A DNA stretch of 64,000 nt from Hymenobacter negativus (GCF_017571495.1 NZ_JAGETZ010000003.1:248001-312000); one strand, 5' to 3'; shown: positions 33,080 to 43,074, counted from the first letter of the stretch. Made by a program: numbers and translations. Notes: generated from the letters alone by a model not told the origin.

Positions 33080-35767
33080 TTAAAGGCGTTTGATGCTGGA
33101 AGGGCCAGTTGATTCGACTTTTACGCTTTTGGGTTTGCCGCTGTAGGCAATTTCGCTGGCCCCCACGGCGTCGCCCTTAATGCTCTCGCTCACGTTGAGA
33201 CGGGCCTTGCACACCCCGGCCACGTTCACCACAGCCGTTCGGGTTTGGAGGGCAGCCCCAGCCAATTCGCAGGCACCAGCGGCTTCCAGGTTCAGCTCGT
33301 CGGCGTGGCCGGTGGCAGTGGTACGGCAGGCACCGGCCTGCTCCAGGCGGAGGGTACCGTAGTTCCCATTGAGGCGCAGGTGGCTGGCGCCGGCTTGCTC
33401 CACACGCAACTCGTCCTGCCGCTCGAAGCCGCCGAGGTCGGCATGTACGGCACCGGCCAGCTCCAGGCGCTCCACGCTGGGCAGGCTAATGGCGATGAGG
33501 ACTTTGCTCTGGTTGCGGCCCCAATTGCCCCGGAAGAACGAGCCGGAGCCGCGAGGCGTAATTTTCAGCTCGTTCCCGTCCAGTTCTACTTGCAGCTCTT
33601 TGAGGGCGCTTTCGTCGCCAGCGGCTTCAATTTTGAAGGCATCAGCGCGGCGCACCACCACGCGGTAGCCGCCCCCTACGCTCACCCGGTTGAAGCCGGT
33701 TTCGGTGAAGCTGCGGCGGCCACTGCCGTAGCTGTTAAGGTCGGTGTCGAAGGCCGGCGCGCCGCCGTAGTTGAGCGTGATGCCGTTTTTGCCGTCGTTG
33801 CTGTCGCCTTCGTCGTCACTGCTTTCGTCAGTATCGATGTTGATGTTTACATCGGAGTCGTCATCATCATCCTCGTCACGGCCCAACTGCTCGTCGGTGC
33901 AGCCAATGCACTCCAGCTTGTTGCCACGCAGGCGGTACTGGTGCTGCTCGGGGTCTTCGGGCCGCTCATTGTTCACGAAGTTGTCAGAGTCGAGCAGGTC
34001 GTAGGCAAAGTCCCGGCTGATGCGGAAGGTGCGGTCGCGGGGCAGGCGCAGGGTCACGGTGAGCTCTTGGCGGCGGTATTTGGCGTCGGGCAGGAAGGAG
34101 AAGTGGTCGTCGAATACCAGCGAGGAGTCGCCGCTGGCCTGGATGGTGTAGTCAATGGTCGTCAGGGCGTTGCGACGGGCTATTTCCTGGGTAGGGCCTT
34201 TCGAGCCGAGGGTGCGCAACACTTCAATCACACGGCCACTGTCGGCGGCAGCAAGGCGAAGTTCTACATGCTGTTCCCATTGGCGGTCAACGTTGCGGGA
34301 GTCTAGCATAATGATGGGTGTAGTCAGTTTGGGGTAGCGTTCCAGCTGTTCTACTTGGGCATCGTATTGAAACTCGCGGCTCTGCTGGGCAAAGGCCATG
34401 GCCACACCCACCAGGCTCAGCAGCCACAGGCCCAGCAACGAGAGGCTCACCGTGCGCGACATGATGGAGTGACGGAACAGCAGGTTCAGCCCGCTCAGCA
34501 GCAGCGACAGCGCCGGTATGGCAAAGGCCAAGAAGCCAGCCAGCAGCCCCCAGGTGGGCACGCCGTTCAGCATAACGTGGGCAGGAGCGTCGCCCAGCAC
34601 AATGTTCTGCGAGTGGGGCAGCAGGCCAATGCCTGCACCGAGGCCAATGGCCAAGGCCACCAGGCAGCCGAAGCCTGTGATGGTGAGCAAAATGCCGGCA
34701 GCAATTCGAATAGCCGAGCCCACAAAATTAACAGCCGGACGCAGGCCACGGGCGGCATCTTCCACGAAGGCACCCACGGGGCGGTTGGTAGTAGCAGGGC
34801 CGTCGGTAGCGAAGGTGTTGTTGCGCACGCTGCTATCAAAGCTTTCCAGCGTCATGGCGTCGCCGCGCATACGGAGCTTGTCCGAGACCGTTTTGGCCTC
34901 GGGCAAGACTATCCAGAGAATGATGTAGAGCACGAAGGTGAAGCCCCCGGCAAACAGGCCGGCTAGCAGTAGCACGCGCACCAGTGTCACGTCAATGTTG
35001 AAATAGGCGGCTAAGCCCGCGGCGATGCCGGCTACTTTGCCGGAGTCTGTATCGCGGTAGAGGCGGCGGCCGGCCAGCGGGCCCGAGGTCAGGAGCACGT
35101 CGCTGGGAGCAGGGGCATCGTAGCGCTTGGGCAGCACAATCCAAAGCACGATGTACACGATGCCAAACCAGCCACCTATTTCCAAATGGCTATTGTCGTG
35201 GTTATTAGCCCAGATGCGGATGGCGGGCGAAAACAACGCGCCAAACACAAAGGCCAGCCGAATCCAGAGCGGATTCACGGCAAAGTATTGGGCAATGCCA
35301 GCGGCCACGCCCGCTACTTTGCGGTTGGCCATGTCGCGGTACAGGCGCTTGGGACCATCGGTGGCAGGAGCGTCGGCCGCAGCAGCCGTCGTACTGCCAA
35401 AGCCCGTCGAGGTGCTGCCAGCTGTGCTCCCGAAACCAGCCGAAGCGTTGGTGCCTGTATAAGCGGAAGCGGTTTCGGTGGCTTCGGCATCGTCCTCGTC
35501 AGCATCGGGGGCGAAGTCGCTCACGCGGCCCATCTTCGCCATCATAGCCTGCACATCTTCAAGAGAGATGACTTGCTGCATGGGCGAGAGGCGCACCGAG
35601 AACAGCTCGGCGATGCGGCCTTCGATGTCGGTCACGATGTCTTCGTGGCCGCGGTAGTTGGCAAAGTGGGCTTTCACCTCGGCCAGGTAACGGCTAAGGA
35701 CCTCGAAACCATCTTCTTCAATGTGAAAGATGATACCCTGCAAGTTGATACTGATGTTCTTTTTCAT
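33080..35767 (-). CDS. large PspC-domain membrane protein with DUF2807 C-terminus
   Basis: 895 aa. A Bacteroidota-specific N-terminal domain (about 1-90, INLQGIIFHIEEDGFEVLSR) precedes an Ala/Thr/Gly linker. Two PspC domains follow, each starting RLYRD: about 142-210 (KVAGVAAGIAQYFAVNPLWI) and 236-300 (KVAGIAAGLAAYFNIDVTLV). Further membrane segments occur at about 350-470. An acidic Asp-rich stretch, about 635-660 (DEDDDDDSDVNINID), could bind Ca2+. The last 200 residues are a DUF2807 beta-solenoid (SLPSVERLELAGAVHADLGG). An envelope-stress or signalling role is inferred from PspC. It is co-oriented with and 64 nt downstream of a PadR regulator, a typical arrangement. Confidence 0.9.
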   Translation of the reverse strand: MKKNISINLQGIIFHIEEDGFEVLSRYLAEVKAHFANYRGHEDIVTDIEGRIAELFSVRLSPMQQVISLEDVQAMMAKMGRVSDFAPDADEDDAEATETASAYTGTNASAGFGSTAGSTSTGFGSTTAAAADAPATDGPKRLYRDMANRKVAGVAAGIAQYFAVNPLWIRLAFVFGALFSPAIRIWANNHDNSHLEIGGWFGIVYIVLWIVLPKRYDAPAPSDVLLTSGPLAGRRLYRDTDSGKVAGIAAGLAAYFNIDVTLVRVLLLAGLFAGGFTFVLYIILWIVLPEAKTVSDKLRMRGDAMTLESFDSSVRNNTFATDGPATTNRPVGAFVEDAARGLRPAVNFVGSAIRIAAGILLTITGFGCLVALAIGLGAGIGLLPHSQNIVLGDAPAHVMLNGVPTWGLLAGFLAFAIPALSLLLSGLNLLFRHSIMSRTVSLSLLGLWLLSLVGVAMAFAQQSREFQYDAQVEQLERYPKLTTPIIMLDSRNVDRQWEQHVELRLAAADSGRVIEVLRTLGSKGPTQEIARRNALTTIDYTIQASGDSSLVFDDHFSFLPDAKYRRQELTVTLRLPRDRTFRISRDFAYDLLDSDNFVNNERPEDPEQHQYRLRGNKLECIGCTDEQLGRDEDDDDDSDVNINIDTDESSDDEGDSNDGKNGITLNYGGAPAFDTDLNSYGSGRRSFTETGFNRVSVGGGYRVVVRRADAFKIEAAGDESALKELQVELDGNELKITPRGSGSFFRGNWGRNQSKVLIAISLPSVERLELAGAVHADLGGFERQDELRVEQAGASHLRLNGNYGTLRLEQAGACRTTATGHADELNLEAAGACELAGAALQTRTAVVNVAGVCKARLNVSESIKGDAVGASEIAYSGKPKSVKVESTGPSSIKRL

Positions 35768-35831
35768 GTGAAAGAAGGCCGAACGGGCCGATTGAAGCTG
35801 GGGTGAGTGATGCAGAAAAGGAGGTGCAGTG

Positions 35832-36179
35832 CTAGCGACTATCGCCCGGCGGCCGGCTGTGGCGGATGATGCCGACGGAAGTGGCCATTTCCTCCCAGGT
35901 CTCGCGCAGCTCGTCTAGAAACTGGCGACCAGCATCGGTGAGGGTGTAGTATTTGCGGGGCGGGCCGCTGCTGCTCTCCTTCCAGACATAATCCAGCAGG
36001 GCGGCGTTTTTGAGGCGAGTGAGCAAGGGGTAGAGCGTGCCCTCCACCACTATCATGCGGGCCGAAGTCAATTCCTCCAGCATGTCGGAGGCGTAGGCTT
36101 CGCCGCGGGCGATGATTTCCAGGATGCAGAACTCAAGGATTCCCTTGCGCATCTGAACCTGGGTGTTCTCGAGTTTCAT
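35832..36179 (-). CDS. PadR-family transcriptional regulator
   Basis: 115 aa, a winged-helix PadR protein of the short (subfamily-2) type: KGILEFCILEIIARGEAYAS, then VVEGTLYPLLTRLKNAALLD with the recognition helix, and RKYYTLTDAGRQFLDEL in the wing. It probably represses its own operon with the PspC protein; effectors are unknown. It has a well-placed promoter at 36215-36244. The dyad AGTAC...GTACT spanning that promoter is a candidate operator. Confidence 0.93.
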   Translation of the reverse strand: MKLENTQVQMRKGILEFCILEIIARGEAYASDMLEELTSARMIVVEGTLYPLLTRLKNAALLDYVWKESSSGPPRKYYTLTDAGRQFLDELRETWEEMATSVGIIRHSRPPGDSR

Positions 36180-36591
36180 GGGCGAGTTGAATGACTAGTG
36201 GGTGACGAACAGTACAAATGTATGGTAGGTACTTTGTAACGCAAGGTACTGGATGAATAATTATAGCTTGGGAGAGAATATATTTCCCTACTATCTGATA
36301 GTCAGTGAGAAAATTTTAGCAAAAAGATAATGTGGTACATACTTTCCTGTCGTCAGCGTACGAGATGGGCTGAATTGCCACAATCTGAGAATGGGTAGAA
36401 CTATTCTCAAGCTCAGAGTTGATTTGCGTATAGCCGGGTGGTAGCTCTGCACGAAGAGGCTTATGCTTTAGCCAGAAATTGAGGCCTTTCTCCGTTGTCA
36501 AAGCACAGTTGGCCCGAAATTGGCGGGTTCCGACGCACTATAATGAAGTAACTTGCGTTCCGTCCGCGCAAACTTTACCCTATCGCATTTT
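36180..36591. other. divergent regulatory region between padR and porV2
   Basis: 412 bp, AT-rich. It holds the padR promoter at 36215-36244. A small hairpin (TGAGAAT...ATTCTCA, about 36387-36410) is the only other structure I see. No gene-like reading is supported. Confidence 0.55.
36215..36244 (-). promoter_or_regulatory. promoter of padR-pspC, Bacteroidota type
   Basis: On the minus strand TTG (36244-36242), a 19-nt spacer and TACATTTG (36222-36215) match the Bacteroidota consensus TTG-N19-TAnnTTTG. The box lies 36 nt before the padR ATG. The dyad AGTAC...GTACT overlaps the spacer. Confidence 0.72.
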
Positions 36592-37707
36592 ATGTCCCAA
36601 TTCTCCGCCACTGCCCGTGGGCTGCTTTTCCTGGGTGCTACCGCTGTGCTCGCCTCGCCGGCCGCTGCTCAATCGACCAAAACGCCCAAGTACAGCAACG
36701 AATTTCTGAATATTGGGGTAGGAGCCCGGGCTCTCGGCATGGGCAAGGTGCAGTCCAGCCTAGCCAACGATGCCACCGCCGGCTACTGGAATCCCGCCGG
36801 CCTTGTGAATCAGACGCACAAATACGACGGCGTACTGATGCACTCTGAGCTATTTTCGGGGGTAGTAAAGAACGACTATGTGGCGTTCTCCATGCCGTTG
36901 GACGATAAAAGCGCCGTGGGTATCAGCGTGCTGCGTCTGGGCGTAGACAACATTGCCGACACCCGTGCCCTCATCAACGAGTATGGCTACGTGCAATACG
37001 ACAAGATAGAGTACTTCTCGGTGGCCGACTATGCCCTGCTGCTGTCCTACGCCCGTAAGGTGGGCCCGGAGGGCCTGAGCATTGGTGGCAACGGTAAAAT
37101 CATCTACCGCAACATTGGCAAGTTTGCCCACGGCTACGGCTTCGGTATCGATGCGGGCGTACAGTACAACCGCAAAGGCTGGAACCTGGGCCTGATGGCC
37201 CGTGACATCACCACAACCTTCAACGCCTGGACCATCAACGCCGACGAGTACCAGAAGGGCCTCAACAACGTCGATGCCAACCTCGGCGACCCCATTCCTA
37301 AAAACAGCACTGAAATCACCCTGCCGCGCTTTGTGTTGGGTGTAGGACGGCGCTTCACGTTGCCTAAGGAGTTTTCGGCCCTGGTCGCCGTCGACCTCGA
37401 ATCTACTACCGATGGCCAGCGCGGCACCCCCATCTCCACCAAAGCTGTGAGCGTGAACCCCGCCGCTGGCTTGGAGTTGGGCTATAAAAATCTGGTGTTT
37501 CTGCGTGGTGGAGCTGGCAACTATCAGCAAATCAGTAGCGTAGTAGATAAGTCCTTGCAATGGAAAGGCCAATATAGCCTTGGGGCCGGCGTGGCCATTA
37601 GCGGCCTGCGCGTCGATTTGGCACTCTCGCGCCTGGCCGTGGAGAAACTGGGCAGCGCCTCGCAGACCAACTCCCTCATTGTGTCGCTGGGCTACGGGTT
37701 TAAATAG
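36592..37707 (+). CDS. porV2: PorV/PorQ-family outer-membrane protein, PorV2-like
   Basis: 371 aa from ATG 36592, with signal peptide MSQFSATARGLLFLGATAVL ending near AAAQ. The body starts FLNIGVGARALGMGKVQSSL, then ATAGYWNPAGL, the FadL/PorV-like N-terminal plug and barrel hallmark. It ends in LGYGFK, an outer-membrane C-terminus. PorV acts as the shuttle carrying T9SS cargo from translocon to attachment complex. The 'PorV2' label rests on the following gene being a PorU2-type protein 83 nt downstream, the typical pairing. Confidence 0.87.
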   Translation: MSQFSATARGLLFLGATAVLASPAAAQSTKTPKYSNEFLNIGVGARALGMGKVQSSLANDATAGYWNPAGLVNQTHKYDGVLMHSELFSGVVKNDYVAFSMPLDDKSAVGISVLRLGVDNIADTRALINEYGYVQYDKIEYFSVADYALLLSYARKVGPEGLSIGGNGKIIYRNIGKFAHGYGFGIDAGVQYNRKGWNLGLMARDITTTFNAWTINADEYQKGLNNVDANLGDPIPKNSTEITLPRFVLGVGRRFTLPKEFSALVAVDLESTTDGQRGTPISTKAVSVNPAAGLELGYKNLVFLRGGAGNYQQISSVVDKSLQWKGQYSLGAGVAISGLRVDLALSRLAVEKLGSASQTNSLIVSLGYGFK

Positions 37708-37790
37708 TACTGGACAGGCAATACAAGCCGCTGCCATTACCGTAACTGCTCTAACTAAAATAATATAGAAATAGCAATTCCTTTCTTCCA

Positions 37791-40700
37791 ATGGATAAAC
37801 ACTACAAGCAGCTGCATAAGAAGTGGGTGAGATTATTAGCAGTACTGGCATTGATGCTGGGCGGTACGCTTGCGCATGCGCAATCGGGGCCGGTGGGCAA
37901 TGAATGGATTGTGCCAGGCCAACAGTATTACAAGGTTAAGATTGTGAAAGACGGGCTGTATAAGCTCAATTATCAATATCTCACGCAGGCCGGTATTAGT
38001 GGGGTTGCACCACGACAGTTACAAATCTGGCGTCGTGGCCGTGAGATAGCGCGCTATGTGGGCGGCAATGCGACGGTGCTAGACCAGACAACTTTTCTTG
38101 AGTTTTACGCTATTCACAACGATGGCAAGCTGGATGTAGAACTGTACAAGAGTCAGCAGGACCAAGCCCACCAATACTATAGTTTCTACACCGATACAGC
38201 AGCTTATTTCATTACTTGGAACAACAGTAGCAATGGCCGGGACATGGCCCAGCCCACTGCCACAGCTGGTACGCCGCACCCGCATCGCTTAATAACTCAG
38301 GTGAATGTTAAGAAGCAGGCTTTTTTTGATGCGCCAGTCGACCGCTACAACTATCTGCCTTGGGTAGAACCGGCCGAGGGCTATTTTGGGTATGCGTATC
38401 AGAATGACCCATCTTCGCCGTTTCCTCCTGCTCCCAGCGATTCACTAGTTCGCAGCTTGGCCCCAACCGGGCCTACCCCTTCGGTAGAAATACTTGCCTT
38501 CGGTGCCAATTCGGGAGCACATGCTACGCAGGTGATTGCCATAAACGCAGGTGTAGGAAGGCCATTGGGAACCCTACAGTGGCCCGGTTTGCAACGGGCT
38601 CGGCAAGTATTTCCACTATTGCGTTCTGACGTTAATAGCGCGGGGCGGGTTTATGTTGGGAATATAGCTTCGCCATTAAGCCCGGCAAACGATAATTATT
38701 ACATCGGTTATTTCAAACTCACTTTCCCCCAATTGAACCGCTGGTTTGCCAACCGCCATAGTGTCGAATTTTACAACGATTCGCTACTGACTGGTCCAGC
38801 AACCTACGAGTACGCCAACGATTCCATTCCAGCGACGGCTGTGGGCTTCGATGTGCAGGATATTTACAACGTCCAGCGCATTGTGAGCGTGCCGGGCAGC
38901 GCTTCCACGCGCCGCTACGTGTTTCCAAATGCTACCAGTGCGGCCACCCACAAGTTGCTGCTGGCCGATGAAACCTACTTGGCGGTGCCACCATTGCCAG
39001 CCCGACAGGTCATATTCCGCAATATCACGCCCGCTACTCCCAACTATATTATCATCACGCACCCACAGCTGATGAAGCCCGACCCGGCCACGCCGGGTGT
39101 AAGCAATGCGGCTCAAGAGTATGCCAACTACCGGGCCTCAACAGCCGGTGGTGGCTATAATGTATTGATGGTGACGGCGCCGGAACTCTATGACCAGTTC
39201 ACTTATGGCGATAAGTCGTGGTTGGCCCTGCGGCACTTCACCCGCTGGCTAGTGGCCGCTGCCCCCAACAATACCAGCCGTTACCTCCTGCTGTTGGGCA
39301 AAGGCGTTCATCCCAGCGACGGTATTGCCTACCGTACCCAAGGCGACTTTGGCTTCAACTTAGTGCCGACAAGTAGCCGTTCTGTTTCGGATAACATGAT
39401 TACGGCTGATTATGCCAATAATAGTTGGGTAGCAAAATTGCACACCGGTCGTCTCACGGTGACCACACCTCACCAAATAGTAAGCTACCTAGCCAAACTG
39501 AAGCAGCATGAGGCACTGCCGCCGCTAGCAGTAGCGCCGTGGCGGAAGAAAGTATTGCACCTGGTCGGAGGCTACACGGCGCAGGAAACCTCCGACTTCC
39601 GCGCTTTCATGGATGGTGCTAAGACACGGGTAGAACGGCCATTGCTGGGCGGGCATGTCGATACTGAATACCGGATAACGCCCAATAACCTGCCCGTGAG
39701 CATTGATATATCGTCGTATATCAACTCAGGGGTTTCGCTGATTTCTTATTTCGGCCATGGTTCCAACAATACATTTGCGCTTGATTTCGGTGGCCCTTCC
39801 CGTTCGAATAACTACAATAACCCTGGCAAGTACCCTTACCTGTTTCTCAACGGTTGCGCTGGCAATACCACCTTTACCAGTACTTATACAGTAGTAGAAG
39901 ACTGGCTTTTTGCTGAGCAGCGCGGTGCTTTGGGCTCGCTGGGTGAGACAGGGTTTGGCTTTGAGGACGAACTGCACATTGCACAGGATACTTTGTATAA
40001 GGTACTGTTTAACGAGCCGGCTTGGTTTGGCAAACCCATTACCGTGGCCCACGATGAAGTAGTGCGGCGCTTGCAGGATGATACGGCCTTTGCCAGCAAT
40101 ATCGGTATCGAACAGTTATTGTGTACAGGCTGGCAGGGTGACCCCACACTTGCCTTGTATTCGCCCGCGCAGCCGGATTTTGTGGCTAGTGCAGCTACTC
40201 TGGCCATCACCCCAACGCCGGGCGCTACGCCCCCCGCAGTGCGGGCCGACTCGCAGGATTTTATCTTGAACGTAGGCGTTTCCAACCCCGGTCGTATCAC
40301 CTACGAACCAGTACGGATTCAAGTCACTCGGGTGTTCCCAAATGGCTCTGGTATTCCCAACCAGATATATCCGCTGTTCACATTCCGCCAAGCATGGAGG
40401 CCGGATACTACCTATGCTCTGACGCTGCCCAATAACACAGCGGCAGCCGCAATCGGGACCAGTACCTTCCGCGTCGTTATCGACCCCAATAATCAGGTGG
40501 CCGAATCGAACGAAAACAATAATACGGCGTCAATTGATTTCTCTTTTCTGAAGGGTGGCATCACTGTGTTGCGGCCTTCCGAATTTTCCATTGTGCCAGG
40601 CACATCGCCACAACTGGTAGTGCAGTCTAATGACCCCCAAGGTCTCTCGCGTATATATGAATTTGAACTAGATACCGCAGTCACTTTCAACAGCGGACAA

Positions 40701-43007
40701 ATTCGGCGCACAACAGTGACGGCGGGCGTGGTGGCGCAGTGGACGCCTACGCTACCCGCTACCCTGGGCGCGCGCGACAGTCTGGTGTGGTACTGGCGGG
40801 CCCGCTTCCAAACGGCTGCGCAGGGCGAAGACGGCAACTGGGTGACGTCGTCGTTCCGGGTGATTCCCGGCAGCCCCGGTGGATGGTCGCAGAGCCACTA
40901 CGCGCAGTTTAAGCGCGATATCCGGACCAACGTGGATGTGAATGCCCCCAACGGCCGTTGGCAATTTGTGAACAGCCGCGTGCCCATTGTGCTCCGAACC
41001 AAAGGGGGTGGGATAGCCGGGACGACGGCTGGTTTTGGGACGTTCACAGGAGCAGGAATCTATATTCAATCGGCAGCAGGATTGCCATCCGTAGGAGGCT
41101 GCGGTGTGCTGTCGCCCAACCTGCTGATTGCCGTATACAATGGTGCCTCACTGCGCCCCGTGACCATGCCAACTACCTTCCAGCGGTGTGGGCAGGCACC
41201 GGATTATTTCTACTATTTCTCCGCTTCGGACCCCACTACTTCTAACCCGGCTCCGTTGAACCCGCTAGACAACCTGAACAGCAGCGCGACGCGTCAGCAG
41301 CAATTAGATGCTTTCCTGACAGCCATTCCAAATGGCTCGTATGTGGCCGTGGTATCGGCCAATCGGCTGACGTATTCCACGCTGCCAGCTGCCCTCAAAG
41401 CCCGCATCCAAGCACTGCTGGGCTCCCAGCTCATCACCACGCTGGCTGATGGAGAGCCCCTGACCCTGCTGGGCCAGAAACTGACCGCTACGACTGGTCG
41501 CCTTATTCGTGAGAACGGCCCGGACCGCAGCAGCGCTACCACCATTCTCCCTGTGAACCAGGGTGTGGAACTGCGCGATACTCTGCAGCGGCCCAGTGCT
41601 TCCGGCCGCATTGTTTCTACGCGCATCGGCCCTTCACAACAGTGGCTGAATCTGTATCATACTATTCGCAACCCTCTTGCCACTGGTCAGCGCACACTGA
41701 GTGTGGTAGCCATCGATACGCTGGGTCGCGAAACGGTGGTGCTGCCCAACGTTACCACTTCTGGACGAACCGGCCAGGCACTGACGACATTGGTGCCAGC
41801 CCGGACGTATCCTTACATCCGTCTGGAATTAGCCGTTGCCGATACCGTGACGCGGATTCCGCCGCAGTTGCGCCAGTGGCTGGTGACCTCGCGGGGCTTG
41901 CCCGAGGGCGTGGTGCGGCGCGATGATGTGGCTGCCTCGTACTATGCTGCTCCTACGCTCACGCGGCAGGCTGTGGATAGTGGATACATCAGCTTCCCGG
42001 TACGTTTCGAGAATATATCGGACGAGGCATTTACCCAGCCCATCAAGACCCGTATCAACCTCCGCAATAAGGATACGCGAGCGGTAGTGGCTACGGCGCT
42101 GATAAGCTCGCCCGGACTATTAGCAGTAGGCGCAAAGCTCACCGTGCCAGTGCGGCTGGATGTGCGCAACAAATTCGGCACCTTCGTGGCCGAGGTAGTA
42201 GTGAACCCGCGCTTACAGCCCGAGCAGAACTACTCCAATAACGAGTTGATTCTGGACGAGTTCACGGTGATAGATACCAACGTGCCGCCCACGTTGGATG
42301 TGGCTTTCGACGGGCGCCACATTCTCAATGGCGAGCTGGTTTCTGCCCAGCCGGTTATCAATATTCAGCTCAGCGACGAAAGCCGCCTGACGCACATTAC
42401 CGACCCTTCGGCCTTTACCGTTAGCCTGCGCAAGCCAGGTCAGACAGGCCTGCCGACACCGGTGGTCCTAAGTGGCCCGGAAGTGCGGTTCAGCGTGGAC
42501 AGCACCAAGGGCAGCGTGGCCCGGCTCATCTACGAGCCGGCCAAGAGTGGCCCGCTGCCCGATGGCATCTACGAACTGCGGGTGCAGGGCCGCGACCCCC
42601 GCAACGCCAGCTCCGGCACCCAGGATTTCCAGGTGAGGTTTGAGGTGGTAAATTCATCGCAAATCAGCAACGTATACCCGTATCCGAACCCGATAGTGAG
42701 CAAGGCCCGCTTCGTGTTCACGCTTACGGGCCAGACGCTGCCTACTAATATGAAAATTCAGATTTTGAGTCTGACTGGTCGCGTTGTGCGGGAGATTTTC
42801 ATGAGCGAGCTGGGTCCGCTGCACATTGGCAACAACATCACCGAGTTTGCTTGGGACGGCACCGACACTTACGGCGACCGGCTGGCCAACGGTACCTACC
42901 TCTACCGCGTGGCTCTGGATGATGCCAGCGGCCAGTTTGGCCATCGTGCCACGGCCGGCGATAAGGCCTTCAAAAACGACTGGGGCAAGCTGGTACTTAT
43001 GCGCTAG
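37791..43007 (+). CDS. porU2: T9SS sortase-like C25 peptidase, PorU2-like
   Basis: 1738 aa, far longer than classical PorU. The signal peptide is VRLLAVLALMLGGTLAHAQ. The gingipain-type C25 peptidase domain, about 400-800, has catalytic His656 (ISYFGHGSNN) and Cys689 (LNGCAGNTT). CARDB-like beta modules follow (about 825-920, VAESNENNNTASIDF; and about 1370-1500). The end has PYPNPIVSKARFVFTL and GTYLYRVALDD, resembling a T9SS-type sorting or FlgD-like module. The role would be cargo CTD cleavage and attachment to anionic lipopolysaccharide. It is translationally grouped with the PorV2-like gene. The stop lies inside a perfect palindrome. Confidence 0.88.
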   Translation: MDKHYKQLHKKWVRLLAVLALMLGGTLAHAQSGPVGNEWIVPGQQYYKVKIVKDGLYKLNYQYLTQAGISGVAPRQLQIWRRGREIARYVGGNATVLDQTTFLEFYAIHNDGKLDVELYKSQQDQAHQYYSFYTDTAAYFITWNNSSNGRDMAQPTATAGTPHPHRLITQVNVKKQAFFDAPVDRYNYLPWVEPAEGYFGYAYQNDPSSPFPPAPSDSLVRSLAPTGPTPSVEILAFGANSGAHATQVIAINAGVGRPLGTLQWPGLQRARQVFPLLRSDVNSAGRVYVGNIASPLSPANDNYYIGYFKLTFPQLNRWFANRHSVEFYNDSLLTGPATYEYANDSIPATAVGFDVQDIYNVQRIVSVPGSASTRRYVFPNATSAATHKLLLADETYLAVPPLPARQVIFRNITPATPNYIIITHPQLMKPDPATPGVSNAAQEYANYRASTAGGGYNVLMVTAPELYDQFTYGDKSWLALRHFTRWLVAAAPNNTSRYLLLLGKGVHPSDGIAYRTQGDFGFNLVPTSSRSVSDNMITADYANNSWVAKLHTGRLTVTTPHQIVSYLAKLKQHEALPPLAVAPWRKKVLHLVGGYTAQETSDFRAFMDGAKTRVERPLLGGHVDTEYRITPNNLPVSIDISSYINSGVSLISYFGHGSNNTFALDFGGPSRSNNYNNPGKYPYLFLNGCAGNTTFTSTYTVVEDWLFAEQRGALGSLGETGFGFEDELHIAQDTLYKVLFNEPAWFGKPITVAHDEVVRRLQDDTAFASNIGIEQLLCTGWQGDPTLALYSPAQPDFVASAATLAITPTPGATPPAVRADSQDFILNVGVSNPGRITYEPVRIQVTRVFPNGSGIPNQIYPLFTFRQAWRPDTTYALTLPNNTAAAAIGTSTFRVVIDPNNQVAESNENNNTASIDFSFLKGGITVLRPSEFSIVPGTSPQLVVQSNDPQGLSRIYEFELDTAVTFNSGQIRRTTVTAGVVAQWTPTLPATLGARDSLVWYWRARFQTAAQGEDGNWVTSSFRVIPGSPGGWSQSHYAQFKRDIRTNVDVNAPNGRWQFVNSRVPIVLRTKGGGIAGTTAGFGTFTGAGIYIQSAAGLPSVGGCGVLSPNLLIAVYNGASLRPVTMPTTFQRCGQAPDYFYYFSASDPTTSNPAPLNPLDNLNSSATRQQQLDAFLTAIPNGSYVAVVSANRLTYSTLPAALKARIQALLGSQLITTLADGEPLTLLGQKLTATTGRLIRENGPDRSSATTILPVNQGVELRDTLQRPSASGRIVSTRIGPSQQWLNLYHTIRNPLATGQRTLSVVAIDTLGRETVVLPNVTTSGRTGQALTTLVPARTYPYIRLELAVADTVTRIPPQLRQWLVTSRGLPEGVVRRDDVAASYYAAPTLTRQAVDSGYISFPVRFENISDEAFTQPIKTRINLRNKDTRAVVATALISSPGLLAVGAKLTVPVRLDVRNKFGTFVAEVVVNPRLQPEQNYSNNELILDEFTVIDTNVPPTLDVAFDGRHILNGELVSAQPVINIQLSDESRLTHITDPSAFTVSLRKPGQTGLPTPVVLSGPEVRFSVDSTKGSVARLIYEPAKSGPLPDGIYELRVQGRDPRNASSGTQDFQVRFEVVNSSQISNVYPYPNPIVSKARFVFTLTGQTLPTNMKIQILSLTGRVVREIFMSELGPLHIGNNITEFAWDGTDTYGDRLANGTYLYRVALDDASGQFGHRATAGDKAFKNDWGKLVLMR

Positions 43008-43074
43008 CCTATCAAGCAACGAAAAAAGGCCGCCCATTTGGGCGGCCTTTTTTCGTTGCTTGATAGGCTAGCGC
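43001..43074. terminator. bidirectional terminator, perfect 36-bp-arm palindrome spanning both stop codons
   Basis: Arms 43001-43036 and 43039-43074 are perfectly inverted over 36 bp with a 2-nt loop. The core GGCCGCCCA/TGGGCGGCC is flanked by A6/T6, the usual terminator layout, and the palindrome continues outward through CGTTGCTTGATAGGCTAGCGC. Both the porU2 stop (43005-43007) and the folA stop (43070-43068) are inside the arms as mirrored CGC TAG. Confidence 0.95.

Noticed and set aside
33245..34306. 353-codon reading antisense to the PspC protein
   Set aside because: Val/Ala/Gly-rich shadow without domain features.
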